Shown: positions 1-7,373 of the stretch, piece by piece | Layout: each line of letters starts with the position of its first letter | How positions within the stretch are numbered: position 1 is the stretch's first letter | Assembly (NCBI GenBank): GCA_003218615.1 | Contig: QHOD01000048.1 | Location: forward strand, 1-9,888 | Reading direction: 5' to 3' | DNA length: 9,888 bases | DNA from: Verrucomicrobiota bacterium | GTDB taxonomy: Bacteria; Verrucomicrobiota; Verrucomicrobiia; Chthoniobacterales; UBA10450 | The notes under the pieces: generated by a model | What the model was told of the DNA's origin: nothing | What the model saw: only the letters and a program-made list of their open reading frames with translations | Database searches by the model: none | Position numbers and translations under genes: made by a program

Positions 1-48
1 AAATTAAACACACTGTAATTCCATTCGCTTCGCCCAAGAGCCAAATTT

Positions 49-1227
49 TTATCGGAAGTTTTCGGCATCCACTTTCCTCGAAAGTTTTCGGGGCTCGATA
101 ACCGACTGATAAAGATCTTCTGTCTGACGGACTGGTTCGTCCCACGATAACTCGCGAACGACCTCAGCGCGTCGCGCCACGAGCTGCTTCCTCCGGGCCG
201 GATCGTTGATCATTGTTCGCAATCCCGATGCGAGGCTCTTCACACCCAGCGGGACAGAAAGACCCGCGCGGCCATTGATAAGCGGAGCGATACCGCAAGT
301 CTCTGTGAGCAGGACTGGAACTCCAGCAGCGACAGCTTCGGCGGCGGCGTTTCCGAAGCTTTCGTTCAGAGAAGGGAGAACGAAAAGGTCCGCCAGCGCG
401 AGAGCGGCTCTTTGTTCTTCACCGTAGAGGGGGCCGGCCATGAGGACCCGTGGTTCGAGATGCTGCGTCGCGATCAGCGCGCGCAATCGCGCTTCGTACG
501 CTGGCTCAAGGATCGGGCCGACGAGAACCAGCCGTAGATTCGGAAGATCGACTTCCGCAAAAGCGAGGATCAACTGCTCCAGATTTTTGATGGGACTGAT
601 CCGGCCGAGATAAAGAATAACTTTTTCGTTGGGAGAAATATCCCACATCTGCCGCAGCTTGTCGCCCGAGGGGAGATTCGCGAACGCGGAAACGTCGATA
701 CCGTTGCGCCGATACACGATTTTTTTCGGATCGGCAATCCTGCCGAGCTCGGCAGTTTCGCCTTGGGAAGCAGCGATCACGGCAGTAGCACGCCGCATCA
801 TCCATCTCGTCAGCAAAAAATTATAGGCTTTCTTGGCGATTGGGTTTCGCGCACGAGGGGGATACATGCCAAGGGGCTCGAGAACGAATGGTCTGTCTCT
901 GCGGCAGGCGATGTAAGCGACGATGGGAGAAAGCAGATTGTAGAGCCCGTAACATTGAACTGCATCGACATTGGCGACGGCGTCCGAAATCGAGCGCAGA
1001 TTGAGCGGCACTTGTTTCAACCCTCTTCCGATCCATGGCAAATACTCCACTTCAACGCCCTCTATGTCCCTCCGCTCTCGCGAGCGGCGGTTTTCAAAAT
1101 CAAATGTAATGACCCGAAGGTGATGTCCGCGCTCGGCAAGACCGCGGGCGAGGGCGTGAATCTTTCTGGGCGGTCCGCCGAACCTGAAGTCGGGGTAGTA
1201 ATAGGGCGTAGCAAAAAGAAGCCGCAT
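49..1227 (-). CDS. GT4-type glycosyltransferase
   Basis: A 392-residue GT-B glycosyltransferase of the GT4 family. The N-terminal domain opens with MRLLFATPYYYPDFRFGGPPR, the family's glycine-rich loop, followed by the helix KIHALARGLAERGHHLRVIT (22-41). The C-terminal domain has YLGRISPIKN (206-215, with R209 and K214 expected to bind the donor phosphates), LVLVGP (233-238) and the retaining E-x7-E pair E289/E297 in NESFGNAAAEA. The open frame extends 93 codons further upstream, but that part is out-of-frame polymerase sequence; the ATG at 1227 is the true start, preceded by GGGGGA five bases away and fourteen bases after the polymerase stop. The C-terminal 15 residues are charged and look like a species-specific tail. 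It adds a sugar to the lipid-linked repeat unit; which sugar cannot be told. Confidence 0.93.
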   Translation of the reverse strand: MRLLFATPYYYPDFRFGGPPRKIHALARGLAERGHHLRVITFDFENRRSRERRDIEGVEVEYLPWIGRGLKQVPLNLRSISDAVANVDAVQCYGLYNLLSPIVAYIACRRDRPFVLEPLGMYPPRARNPIAKKAYNFLLTRWMMRRATAVIAASQGETAELGRIADPKKIVYRRNGIDVSAFANLPSGDKLRQMWDISPNEKVILYLGRISPIKNLEQLILAFAEVDLPNLRLVLVGPILEPAYEARLRALIATQHLEPRVLMAGPLYGEEQRAALALADLFVLPSLNESFGNAAAEAVAAGVPVLLTETCGIAPLINGRAGLSVPLGVKSLASGLRTMINDPARRKQLVARRAEVVRELSWDEPVRQTEDLYQSVIEPRKLSRKVDAENFR

Positions 1228-1232
1228 TTTTA

Positions 1233-1238
1233 TCCCCC
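1233..1238 (-). promoter_or_regulatory. Ribosome binding site fixing the start of the last GT4 gene
   Basis: GGGGGA on the minus strand, five bases before ATG 1227 and inside the 14-base gap after the polymerase stop. It rejects the much longer frame that would begin at 1506 inside the polymerase gene. Confidence 0.65.
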
Positions 1239-1241
1239 GAA

Positions 1242-2768
1242 CTATCGAGGAATAACAACGCCCTCCGGAAGCGATGGCTCCTCTTCTGCAATTTCGTCTC
1301 CCAGAGACTGGGACGGTTGGTCCAATGCTCGCGAAAAGAGCGCCTGGCGAAAAGCTGGAAAGATCAGTGAGATGCCGAACAACAGGACACAAGATTTTAC
1401 CGACCAATTGGCCACGAGATCTATGCCGTCCTCGGCTTTGACTGCCGCAAAAAAGATATACGGAACCAGGCTCCACCACAAAGGGTGGATAAACGCCCGG
1501 CGGCAAATCACGCGGAAAAGCAGGCCGAGCGCAACGGCATAAAGCGTGCAGCCGATAAGGCCGCCAACATGTCCAAAATTCGCATACATTTCCCCCGCGT
1601 AACCGAGGTTCATGCTGGTATTTCCCACCATTTCCATCCCCGCATAACGGAGCATATTCTCCCTGCCGCCGGCCATCGCCTTTCCCTGAAAAGCAAATCT
1701 CGGGAAGATCGATGCGATAACCGCCTCCTTGATCGTAGCGCCGGCTGCATAAGGGGTCTCCTCGGGGACCCAGGCCATGATCCGGTTAATAATCCATCCC
1801 TGATTGTACCGGACTGAGATATCGGCGATAAAATCCCGTTCGATGCTTAACGTAACGGTCTGTTTGAGGTCGTCGGCGAGGTACAATACCCATGTCACCG
1901 CCTTTCCGACAGGCAGTTCTTTTAACCCGGTTTGGTCAGCATCAGAGGTCGGATCAGTGTCACGAGCGTCCTGCCGCAACTGCCATTTTGATTCTTGCAA
2001 CGCTGGCAGGAATACAACTGCCGCTACAACGACAGCCAGAACCGCTCGGCGAGGTGGAGTAAAGCGATAGATCCAGATCGCGAACGTCCACAAGCTCCAA
2101 AGGAGAAGGGTGTGCAACATACCAGCCCCGGCCGCGAACAATACCTCCGCTCCTAAAACCATTCCTAAGCGCCAGGCCCAACCTCGACCCCTGACCAGCA
2201 TCCTGGCATACACACTGAGATAGCGGAGATTGCTCAGGAGTACAAACACAAAAGCCAGGCTTTCCACTCTCTCCAGAAGAACAGCAAAGAATGTGGCGAC
2301 GATGCTAATTCCAAGAAGGAGGTCCAGTTCCAGGAGAAGCCTGGGGCTGCTGTGGGTCTCTGGCGCCGTTCTTTTCGGGTGTAGTTTTATAAGAACGGCC
2401 ATCCACCCTATCGCCAGGGCGACCACCGAGGCTGCCCCGTAGGATAAATACACTGGCAGCCTCCCTCCGATGTCATACTCAGGATTCGTGGGCGGCCAGT
2501 AATAGCTTAGCCAGGCGGCAAGCACATATTGCAAAGCGGCCATGAGAATTGCGACGTGCGGCAACGGAAGGATAAAACGAGAAGCCGTCGTCATGTGAAT
2601 AAGGGTCAGGGCGGTCAGAAATACCGTCACGCTTATCCATATGGAAATGTCGTAGCTGTAAATCGCGGCTAGCCCCGCAACCGCCGCGCTGATCCCGATT
2701 GCGCGGCTCCATTCCCATCCCTGGAGGAAGAGAAAGCGTCTTGAAGCAGTATCGTCGAGCGTCTGCAC
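1242..2768 (-). CDS. Wzy-like O-antigen/exopolysaccharide polymerase
   Basis: A 508-residue integral membrane protein with about eleven or twelve hydrophobic segments (roughly residues 23-60, 66-90, 104-128, 147-187, 200-257, 388-475) and one large loop of about 130 residues (258-387), the usual layout of Wzy-type polymerases. The loop contains RYNQGWIINRIMAWVP (320-335) and IFPRF (354-358), and the following segment has NLGYAGEMYANFGHVGG (387-403). The pattern of N-G-R, then PR, then G-Y-NFG-G recurs in oligosaccharide repeat-unit polymerases. The acidic C-terminal tail (488-500) is probably cytoplasmic. Expected role: joining lipid-linked repeat units on the outer face of the inner membrane. 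The start is GTG at 2768, five bases after the ACP stop, with only a weak purine stretch upstream, so coupling to ACP translation is likely. WaaL-type ligase is the main alternative. Confidence 0.82.
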   Translation of the reverse strand: MQTLDDTASRRFLFLQGWEWSRAIGISAAVAGLAAIYSYDISIWISVTVFLTALTLIHMTTASRFILPLPHVAILMAALQYVLAAWLSYYWPPTNPEYDIGGRLPVYLSYGAASVVALAIGWMAVLIKLHPKRTAPETHSSPRLLLELDLLLGISIVATFFAVLLERVESLAFVFVLLSNLRYLSVYARMLVRGRGWAWRLGMVLGAEVLFAAGAGMLHTLLLWSLWTFAIWIYRFTPPRRAVLAVVVAAVVFLPALQESKWQLRQDARDTDPTSDADQTGLKELPVGKAVTWVLYLADDLKQTVTLSIERDFIADISVRYNQGWIINRIMAWVPEETPYAAGATIKEAVIASIFPRFAFQGKAMAGGRENMLRYAGMEMVGNTSMNLGYAGEMYANFGHVGGLIGCTLYAVALGLLFRVICRRAFIHPLWWSLVPYIFFAAVKAEDGIDLVANWSVKSCVLLFGISLIFPAFRQALFSRALDQPSQSLGDEIAEEEPSLPEGVVIPR

Positions 2769-2773
2769 CGGTG

Positions 2774-3016
2774 TCAGGCTACGGATTTTCCGATTTTTTT
2801 ATCCACCAAATCTTGCAATTGACCGACATTACTCAATCGCACAACCTCCAGGCTTTTGAAACGAACGCCGAACTCCTTTTCCACGGCACAAATGATCCTA
2901 ACGTGACTGAGCGAATCCCAGCCTGGGACTTGATTGGCGGTTGTTTCTTCCGCGAGCGGAAAATCGTCAAGCTGAAGTTCTTTCAAAATTACTTGTCTGA
3001 GTCGGTCGGAAATCAT
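2774..3016 (-). CDS. Acyl carrier protein
   Basis: An 80-residue cytoplasmic carrier protein of normal length for a free-standing ACP. The phosphopantetheine attachment site is GWDSLSH (residues 32-38) with Ser35 as the modified serine; helix II follows as HVRIICAVEKEFGVRF (38-53). The sequence is not the housekeeping fatty-acid ACP, which usually reads ADSLD there; GWDSL is common in carrier proteins paired with dedicated ligases. It sits directly after the adenylating ligase with an ATGA overlap, so it most likely carries the acyl group that ligase makes. A phosphopantetheinyl transferase must come from elsewhere in the genome. A run of seven A residues in the coding strand lies near the 3' end (KKIGK). 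The stop is five bases before the GTG of the Wzy-like gene. Confidence 0.95.
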   Translation of the reverse strand: MISDRLRQVILKELQLDDFPLAEETTANQVPGWDSLSHVRIICAVEKEFGVRFKSLEVVRLSNVGQLQDLVDKKIGKSVA

Positions 3017-4737
3017 ACGTCATTTTTTCTCACAGGCAAAAGCTCAGTCAAAGCCCGGTCACGATTAAGTTTCCGGCTGGGTTTTCCCGCTGAACTCTTG
3101 ATCAACCAGCGCGGGGGCATCAGAAAAACTCGTCCTACGGTGACGTCTATCTGCATCACTGCTTCGACAATAGCACGCTGGGTTTTTGCTTTTTGATGGT
3201 CGCCGTTCAAATCAGCTTCCGCAATGACCCAGACCTGCTCGGTGCCGGTTGCTGGGTCGTCGACGCCCACCGCCACCACGCGGCCTGCCAAAACGCCATC
3301 CACCCGGCTCACGATGTCTTCAATGTCTTCGGGATAAAGATTCTTCCCCGCCACAATGATGAGATCTTTCTTTCGGCCCACCACAAAACATTCTCCTCGA
3401 TGCAGAAAACCGTAGTCCCCAGTGAGAAACCATCCATGCCTGAAAACTTCCGCGGTCTTTTCGGGGTTGTTGCGGTAGCCTTCAAACAAAGACACGGAAC
3501 GGACGGCAATTTCTCCCACGCAATGCTCTGTCAAATCCTCAGCGCTCTCGGCCACAACCCTGATTTCACAACCGGAAATGGGAGCGCCAGACGAAACGCA
3601 CAGGCGGGCTTTTTCCGGCGTAGTCTCAAGCTGGGCCCGCCCGCGAGCGAGTTCCTCGCGGTTCACCGAAATAACCTGTGCTGCAGTCTCGGGCGGCGTC
3701 TGTGTCACGGCAAAAGTTGTTTCCGCCATGGCGTAACACGCGGCCAAAGCTTCGCGCTTGAGTCCGAGGAATTGAAACCGCTGGAGAAACCGGTCATGGC
3801 TTTCTGCTCTTACCATTTCGCTGCAATTGATGAACATTCGCATGCTGTCGAGGCGAAGTTTCTCCAAGTCTTCCTGGTGGATGCGATCCGCCATGTGGTG
3901 GTAAGCGAAATTAGGCAACCAGCACAATGTGCCGCGCTCGAAGGAGATGGTTTCCAGGAGCATGACAGGCGCGGCAACCCATTCAAAAGCGTCGAGCTGC
4001 ACGAGCGGAACCCCGTGTGTCAGCGCCAGGTAAAATGCCGCGATTAGGCCCATATCGTGGTAGAAAGGCAGCCAACTGACGATTTTGTCTTCTTGATTGA
4101 TGCCAATAGACTTCCCGTAGCGACGGATGTGTTCCAAAACCGCCTGATGCGACAGGGCCACGGCCTTTTGCAGGCCCGTTGTTCCCGAAGAATGTTGAAG
4201 GAGGCAAGTGGTCGGGAATCTCCGATCTGTTCCGAGCTGGCTCGCGCCGCTTGCCAGAATTTCCGCTGACCATTCCAACGGAAATTGCAGGCCGCGAATC
4301 GTGCTGCCCGATTGAGTGACCAGCGGCCGAACCACTGGTTCCAATTCGCGCTCTGTGAGCACCCAATCCAATCCGGAGCTACGCGACATGCCCTCCAAGC
4401 CCGCGCGAAATTTTTCCGGGTGTAATCGCGTATTAGGGTAAGCCAGGACGGCTGGCAGTGCTCCCAACCCGCATACCCCCATATAAACGGGATAGAAATT
4501 GCGATGATGCCGAATGATTAGAGCGCAAACTTCTCCTGGCCGGACGCCGTTTATGTAGAGGCCATGGGCAAATTTTTCTGCCGTCGAAATCAGATCGCCC
4601 CAACGCCACCGAAACGGCGGCTCGCCCGCCTCCCAATGAATGATGGCCTCGCGTTCCGGCGTCAACCGGGCGTGAGAAAGCCACTGCCACCAGACGGTTT
4701 CTTCGAGTCCTACCGGAAAATGATCGCCAGAGATCAC
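3013..4737 (-). CDS. Fatty acyl-AMP ligase (FAAL)-like adenylating enzyme
   Basis: A 574-residue ANL-superfamily enzyme that activates a carboxylic acid with ATP. The P-loop is LQHSSGTTGLQKAV (180-193); WLPFYHDMGLI (222-232) and YAMAETTFAV (335-344) follow. LTGDYG (438-443) holds the ribose-binding Asp441, GRKKDLIIVAGKNLYPEDIE (454-473) is the hinge and start of the C-terminal domain, and the catalytic Lys552 lies in SSAGKPSRK. The YHDMG block, the spacing after YAMAETT, and the hinge ending YPEDIE are typical of FAALs, which hand acyl-AMP directly to a carrier protein instead of CoA. The next gene encodes that carrier and overlaps by four bases (ATGA, 3013-3016). The start is GTG at 4737, supported by AGGAG eight bases upstream. 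The acyl substrate is not known; a fatty acid is the default expectation, and a related acyl-CoA or hydroxyacid ligase is the alternative. Confidence 0.9.
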   Translation of the reverse strand: MISGDHFPVGLEETVWWQWLSHARLTPEREAIIHWEAGEPPFRWRWGDLISTAEKFAHGLYINGVRPGEVCALIIRHHRNFYPVYMGVCGLGALPAVLAYPNTRLHPEKFRAGLEGMSRSSGLDWVLTERELEPVVRPLVTQSGSTIRGLQFPLEWSAEILASGASQLGTDRRFPTTCLLQHSSGTTGLQKAVALSHQAVLEHIRRYGKSIGINQEDKIVSWLPFYHDMGLIAAFYLALTHGVPLVQLDAFEWVAAPVMLLETISFERGTLCWLPNFAYHHMADRIHQEDLEKLRLDSMRMFINCSEMVRAESHDRFLQRFQFLGLKREALAACYAMAETTFAVTQTPPETAAQVISVNREELARGRAQLETTPEKARLCVSSGAPISGCEIRVVAESAEDLTEHCVGEIAVRSVSLFEGYRNNPEKTAEVFRHGWFLTGDYGFLHRGECFVVGRKKDLIIVAGKNLYPEDIEDIVSRVDGVLAGRVVAVGVDDPATGTEQVWVIAEADLNGDHQKAKTQRAIVEAVMQIDVTVGRVFLMPPRWLIKSSAGKPSRKLNRDRALTELLPVRKNDV

Positions 4738-4745
4738 CTTGGAAT

Positions 4746-4750
4746 CTCCT
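4746..4750 (-). promoter_or_regulatory. Ribosome binding site of the acyl-AMP ligase gene
   Basis: AGGAG on the minus strand, eight bases before the GTG at 4737. It overlaps the last base of the MBOAT stop codon (TGA, 4750-4752). It decides the GTG start and suggests that ribosomes finishing the MBOAT gene can restart here. Confidence 0.75.
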
Positions 4751-6183
4751 CAGAATTGGAAGTAGACAAAGGCCTTCGCCTCGCTGTCGAACACGATGAC
4801 AGCAATGATCATCGAGGCAAAGACGATCGGCTTCAAAACGTCCTCGACGACCTGCCAGGTTCGCCACCTGACGATGAAATCACGGCTGATTCTGTTCAGA
4901 GCGGCCAGTGCCGCCATGCCAGCCAGAATCGCCAACACAATCAACACAATATTCTCACGAATTACCGCCGGTCGATAACCGCCCTTCAACGTGAACAGCG
5001 CGTGAGTCATGCCCCAAGCCTGCGCCAGGGATTCCGCGCGGAACAATATCCACCCAAGCGTCACCAGTCCGAAAGTGACGGCGCAACAAAAAATCCCGCG
5101 CCAACCGAAAGTCTGATCGCCAGAAGCACTCGGTAGGGGAAAGAGTCGCCTCAACACGGTGTGGTTCGCGACGAGCAGCAATCCGTGCCACACTCCCCAG
5201 CAAACGAACGTCCATTGCGCGCCGTGCCATAATCCGCAGGCAGCCATCGCGACAAGCAGCCAAACAGGCCAGGAATTCGGATGCCGGCGCGCGGCAAACG
5301 TAAGCGGGGTGAAAATATAATCGCGAATCCACCGCGTTAAGGTCATGTGCCAGCGGGTCCAAAACTCCTGAGGCGACCGCGCCAGATAGGGCCAGTCGAA
5401 ATTTTCTGGAAAAACAAATCCGAAAAGGCGTGCCGTACCGATTGCAATATCCGAGTAGCCGCTGAAATCGAAATAGATTTGCAGGCCAAAGCCGATCGTC
5501 CCCACTGCGACGTCGATTGCATTCACGCTCGCTCCGGGCAGGAAGGCCATGTCAACAAATGGGGCAAGAGTGTCAGCCAGGACGACCTTTTTGAAAAACC
5601 CCGCAAGTATGCGGCGACCGCCAAAGGCAAAGTTGGCGTAGCTGAGCGTTCGAGGCGTCAAAAGCTGCCAATGCATTTCGCCAGGACGAATGATCGGCCC
5701 GGCGATGAGCTGAGGCCAGAACGCCTTGAAAAGCATAAAGTTGACCAGTCGCCTGATCGGCTCCTCGCCACCGGCAACTTCGATCAGGTAGGCAATGCCC
5801 TGAAAAGTGAAGAAAGAGATTCCTAACGGAAGAATAATTGACGGAATGTGAATGTGATCAGGAATTCCCAGCAGGCCGAGCAGGCCGGTGTAGTTGGACA
5901 CCAAAAACCCGGCGTATTTGTAGTACACCAGTGGCGCGAGATTGATGAGAATGCCAAAAGCGAGTCGGGATCCGGAGGTCGTCTTTGCGAGAACCCAGCG
6001 GCCATAGCTCCAGTTAAAGAACGTTACTCCGAGCAGCAGGAATCCATATTGCCATTTCCATGAGCAATAAAACACATAGCTCGCAATAATCAGGATGGGT
6101 TTGCGCCAGGTGATCGGCGCAATCCAGTGCAGCAAAAAAACCGCGAACAAAAAAGCGACGTAAGTGTAACTTGTGAAAATCAT
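4750..6183 (-). CDS. MBOAT-family O-acyltransferase (AlgI/DltB-like)
   Basis: A 477-residue multi-pass membrane enzyme, about the usual length for bacterial AlgI-type MBOATs. Recognisable blocks in order are SFFTFQGIAYLIEV (123-136), FWPQLIAGPIIRP (155-167), YFDFSGYSDIAIG (237-249), FWTRWHMTLTRWIRDYIF (274-291) and LWHGAQWTFVCWGVWHG (318-334). His279 and His320 correspond to the two conserved histidines of the family, with His320 the likely catalytic one. Such enzymes move an acyl group from a cytoplasmic donor (acyl-CoA or acyl-carrier protein) through the membrane onto an outside acceptor. A carrier protein and its loading ligase follow directly, which argues for an acyl-ACP donor as in DltB rather than acetyl-CoA. 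Its ATG overlaps the upstream stop (ATGA, 6180-6183), and its own TGA overlaps the Shine-Dalgarno site of the next gene. Confidence 0.95.
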   Translation of the reverse strand: MIFTSYTYVAFLFAVFLLHWIAPITWRKPILIIASYVFYCSWKWQYGFLLLGVTFFNWSYGRWVLAKTTSGSRLAFGILINLAPLVYYKYAGFLVSNYTGLLGLLGIPDHIHIPSIILPLGISFFTFQGIAYLIEVAGGEEPIRRLVNFMLFKAFWPQLIAGPIIRPGEMHWQLLTPRTLSYANFAFGGRRILAGFFKKVVLADTLAPFVDMAFLPGASVNAIDVAVGTIGFGLQIYFDFSGYSDIAIGTARLFGFVFPENFDWPYLARSPQEFWTRWHMTLTRWIRDYIFTPLTFAARRHPNSWPVWLLVAMAACGLWHGAQWTFVCWGVWHGLLLVANHTVLRRLFPLPSASGDQTFGWRGIFCCAVTFGLVTLGWILFRAESLAQAWGMTHALFTLKGGYRPAVIRENIVLIVLAILAGMAALAALNRISRDFIVRWRTWQVVEDVLKPIVFASMIIAVIVFDSEAKAFVYFQF

Positions 6184-7373
6184 CGGTCTTTGCCCGCCAT
6201 GGTTTGCTCGTTGAAAATCACGCTGCCGAACTGATCCAAAATTGCCCTCGACGTGAGACGATGTCCCTCTTCTTTGAAGTGCTTAAAGTCCGGACCGCCT
6301 TGAAACAGACCCCAGTCGCCGCGGGGCACGATGCCTTCGAGGTTGGCAAACGGCACGTTCTGGCCGCGACAGAACGTTTCCAACCACGTCTTGAACTGCC
6401 GATACTGCTCCGGGACATAAGGATTTTCGGCTTGGGGATTGAGAGGAATGATGTAGAGGATCAGCCTGACGCGATTGCGTTTGCTAACCTCCGCCATCAT
6501 CCGAAGAAATTCCTTGTTTAGATCGTAACGGGCTTGAATGACGGGGCGTTTGCTTGTCGGCTTGATATTCAAAAGCCGGTTCCGCGCTTCATAAAGTCTC
6601 AGTTGAACTGTTGCATTTAATTCTTTGCGCACCGCGACCAGCGGGAGATAACGGGCGACAAATTCTCGCAATTGCGTTTCTACACCTGCCTCGGAAACTT
6701 TTTTTTCCGTGGCCAGGACATCCTTGAGTGAGCTCAGCATTTTTTGAGTGGCCAGCGGGTACTCCTTATTGAATTCCGTTGCTGTCCTTTGCCATAAACC
6801 TTGAAGTTCGCGGTCTCGGAGGAGATGGGCCTGGTAGGAAGGGCGAACATCAAGATTGCGATATTTGTCGAAGCATACTCCGTAAATGAACACGTTCGGC
6901 TTTGTATGCGGGCTGCTCAAAGTGGATAAGAACAAAAGCATCGCCTCTTCATTGCAAAGGTTCGGCGCCGCCAATCCAAAAACCCGCACGCCTTTGGGAG
7001 CCATCTCGTCGTCCATTAACTCTGAAATGGTTTCATCGCCCGATTTGAATTCATTGATTGCGTACATCTGCGACATTCCGCAGAGAACAACCAGCGGTTG
7101 CGAGGCGGCATCTGGAACTGCTGCCCAATAGTGGTCCAAGTCCCGACCGACCGAAACGTCGTAGCGAGCCGTCCTGAGATTTTTGTCGGAATCAGGCGCT
7201 GAATTCGGCGGCGCCGGAATGAGAAGCAGGTTCCGCTTTCCTTCCGCGATCAGCGCCTTTTCGAACCGCGCAGCAACGAAGTTGGCCAAAACAAACAGCC
7301 CCAATACCCAAACGAGCGGCCCCCGCCACAGCCGCTTTGTCTTTAGCAGGGAAATGAGCGCCCGGTCGATCAT
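6180..7373 (-). CDS. Membrane-anchored SGNH/DltD-like protein, MBOAT partner
   Basis: A 397-residue protein with a basic N-terminus (KTKRLWR), one hydrophobic segment at about residues 18-36, and a large soluble domain. The positive-inside rule places that domain outside the cytoplasmic membrane. The domain looks like a divergent SGNH hydrolase: VVLCGMSQM (95-103) fits block I with Ser101 as candidate nucleophile and GMS replacing GDS, while PDFKHFKEEGHRL (361-373) fits the block V D-x-x-H (Asp362, His365). Residues 180-290 form a charged, mostly helical-looking insert not expected in compact SGNH enzymes. It overlaps both neighbours by ATGA four-base junctions, immediately before an MBOAT gene. 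DltD and AlgJ/AlgX/PatB-type proteins pair with MBOATs in the same way. Expected role (inference): receiving, transferring or removing the acyl group on the extracytoplasmic glycan. Family call is by motif only, so an alternative fold is possible. Confidence 0.7.
   Translation of the reverse strand: MIDRALISLLKTKRLWRGPLVWVLGLFVLANFVAARFEKALIAEGKRNLLLIPAPPNSAPDSDKNLRTARYDVSVGRDLDHYWAAVPDAASQPLVVLCGMSQMYAINEFKSGDETISELMDDEMAPKGVRVFGLAAPNLCNEEAMLLFLSTLSSPHTKPNVFIYGVCFDKYRNLDVRPSYQAHLLRDRELQGLWQRTATEFNKEYPLATQKMLSSLKDVLATEKKVSEAGVETQLREFVARYLPLVAVRKELNATVQLRLYEARNRLLNIKPTSKRPVIQARYDLNKEFLRMMAEVSKRNRVRLILYIIPLNPQAENPYVPEQYRQFKTWLETFCRGQNVPFANLEGIVPRGDWGLFQGGPDFKHFKEEGHRLTSRAILDQFGSVIFNEQTMAGKDR

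Noticed and set aside
1..48. Possible terminator or next gene start after the last GT4 stop
   Set aside because: The minus strand contains an ATG followed by a stop within six codons and no convincing GC-rich hairpin with a T run. Only 48 bases are visible, so nothing can be called.
1228..1506. 93-codon N-terminal extension of the last GT4 gene
   Set aside because: It lies in an alternative frame of the polymerase gene and is rich in Arg, Ser and Gly without family resemblance. The ATG at 1227 has a ribosome binding site and starts at the conserved first strand.
763..1542. 259-codon open frame on the plus strand
   Set aside because: It is antisense to the GT4 and polymerase genes, shows no recognisable domain, and has the composition expected of a shadow frame.
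3193..4047. 284-codon open frame on the plus strand
   Set aside because: It is antisense to the ligase gene, is rich in His, Arg and Cys, and shows no domain; a shadow of a strongly conserved gene.
6694..6712. Run of eight T with flanking cggaaa/tttccg, looking like a terminator or slippage site
   Set aside because: It is inside the SGNH gene, encodes Lys-Lys in frame, and the reading frame continues normally on both sides. The small palindrome has no GC-rich stem.
2774..7373. Interpretation as a true dlt (D-alanylation) operon
   Set aside because: The ligase carries FAAL-type blocks and the gene order and sugar-polymer context differ from teichoic acid operons; only the functional logic is shared.
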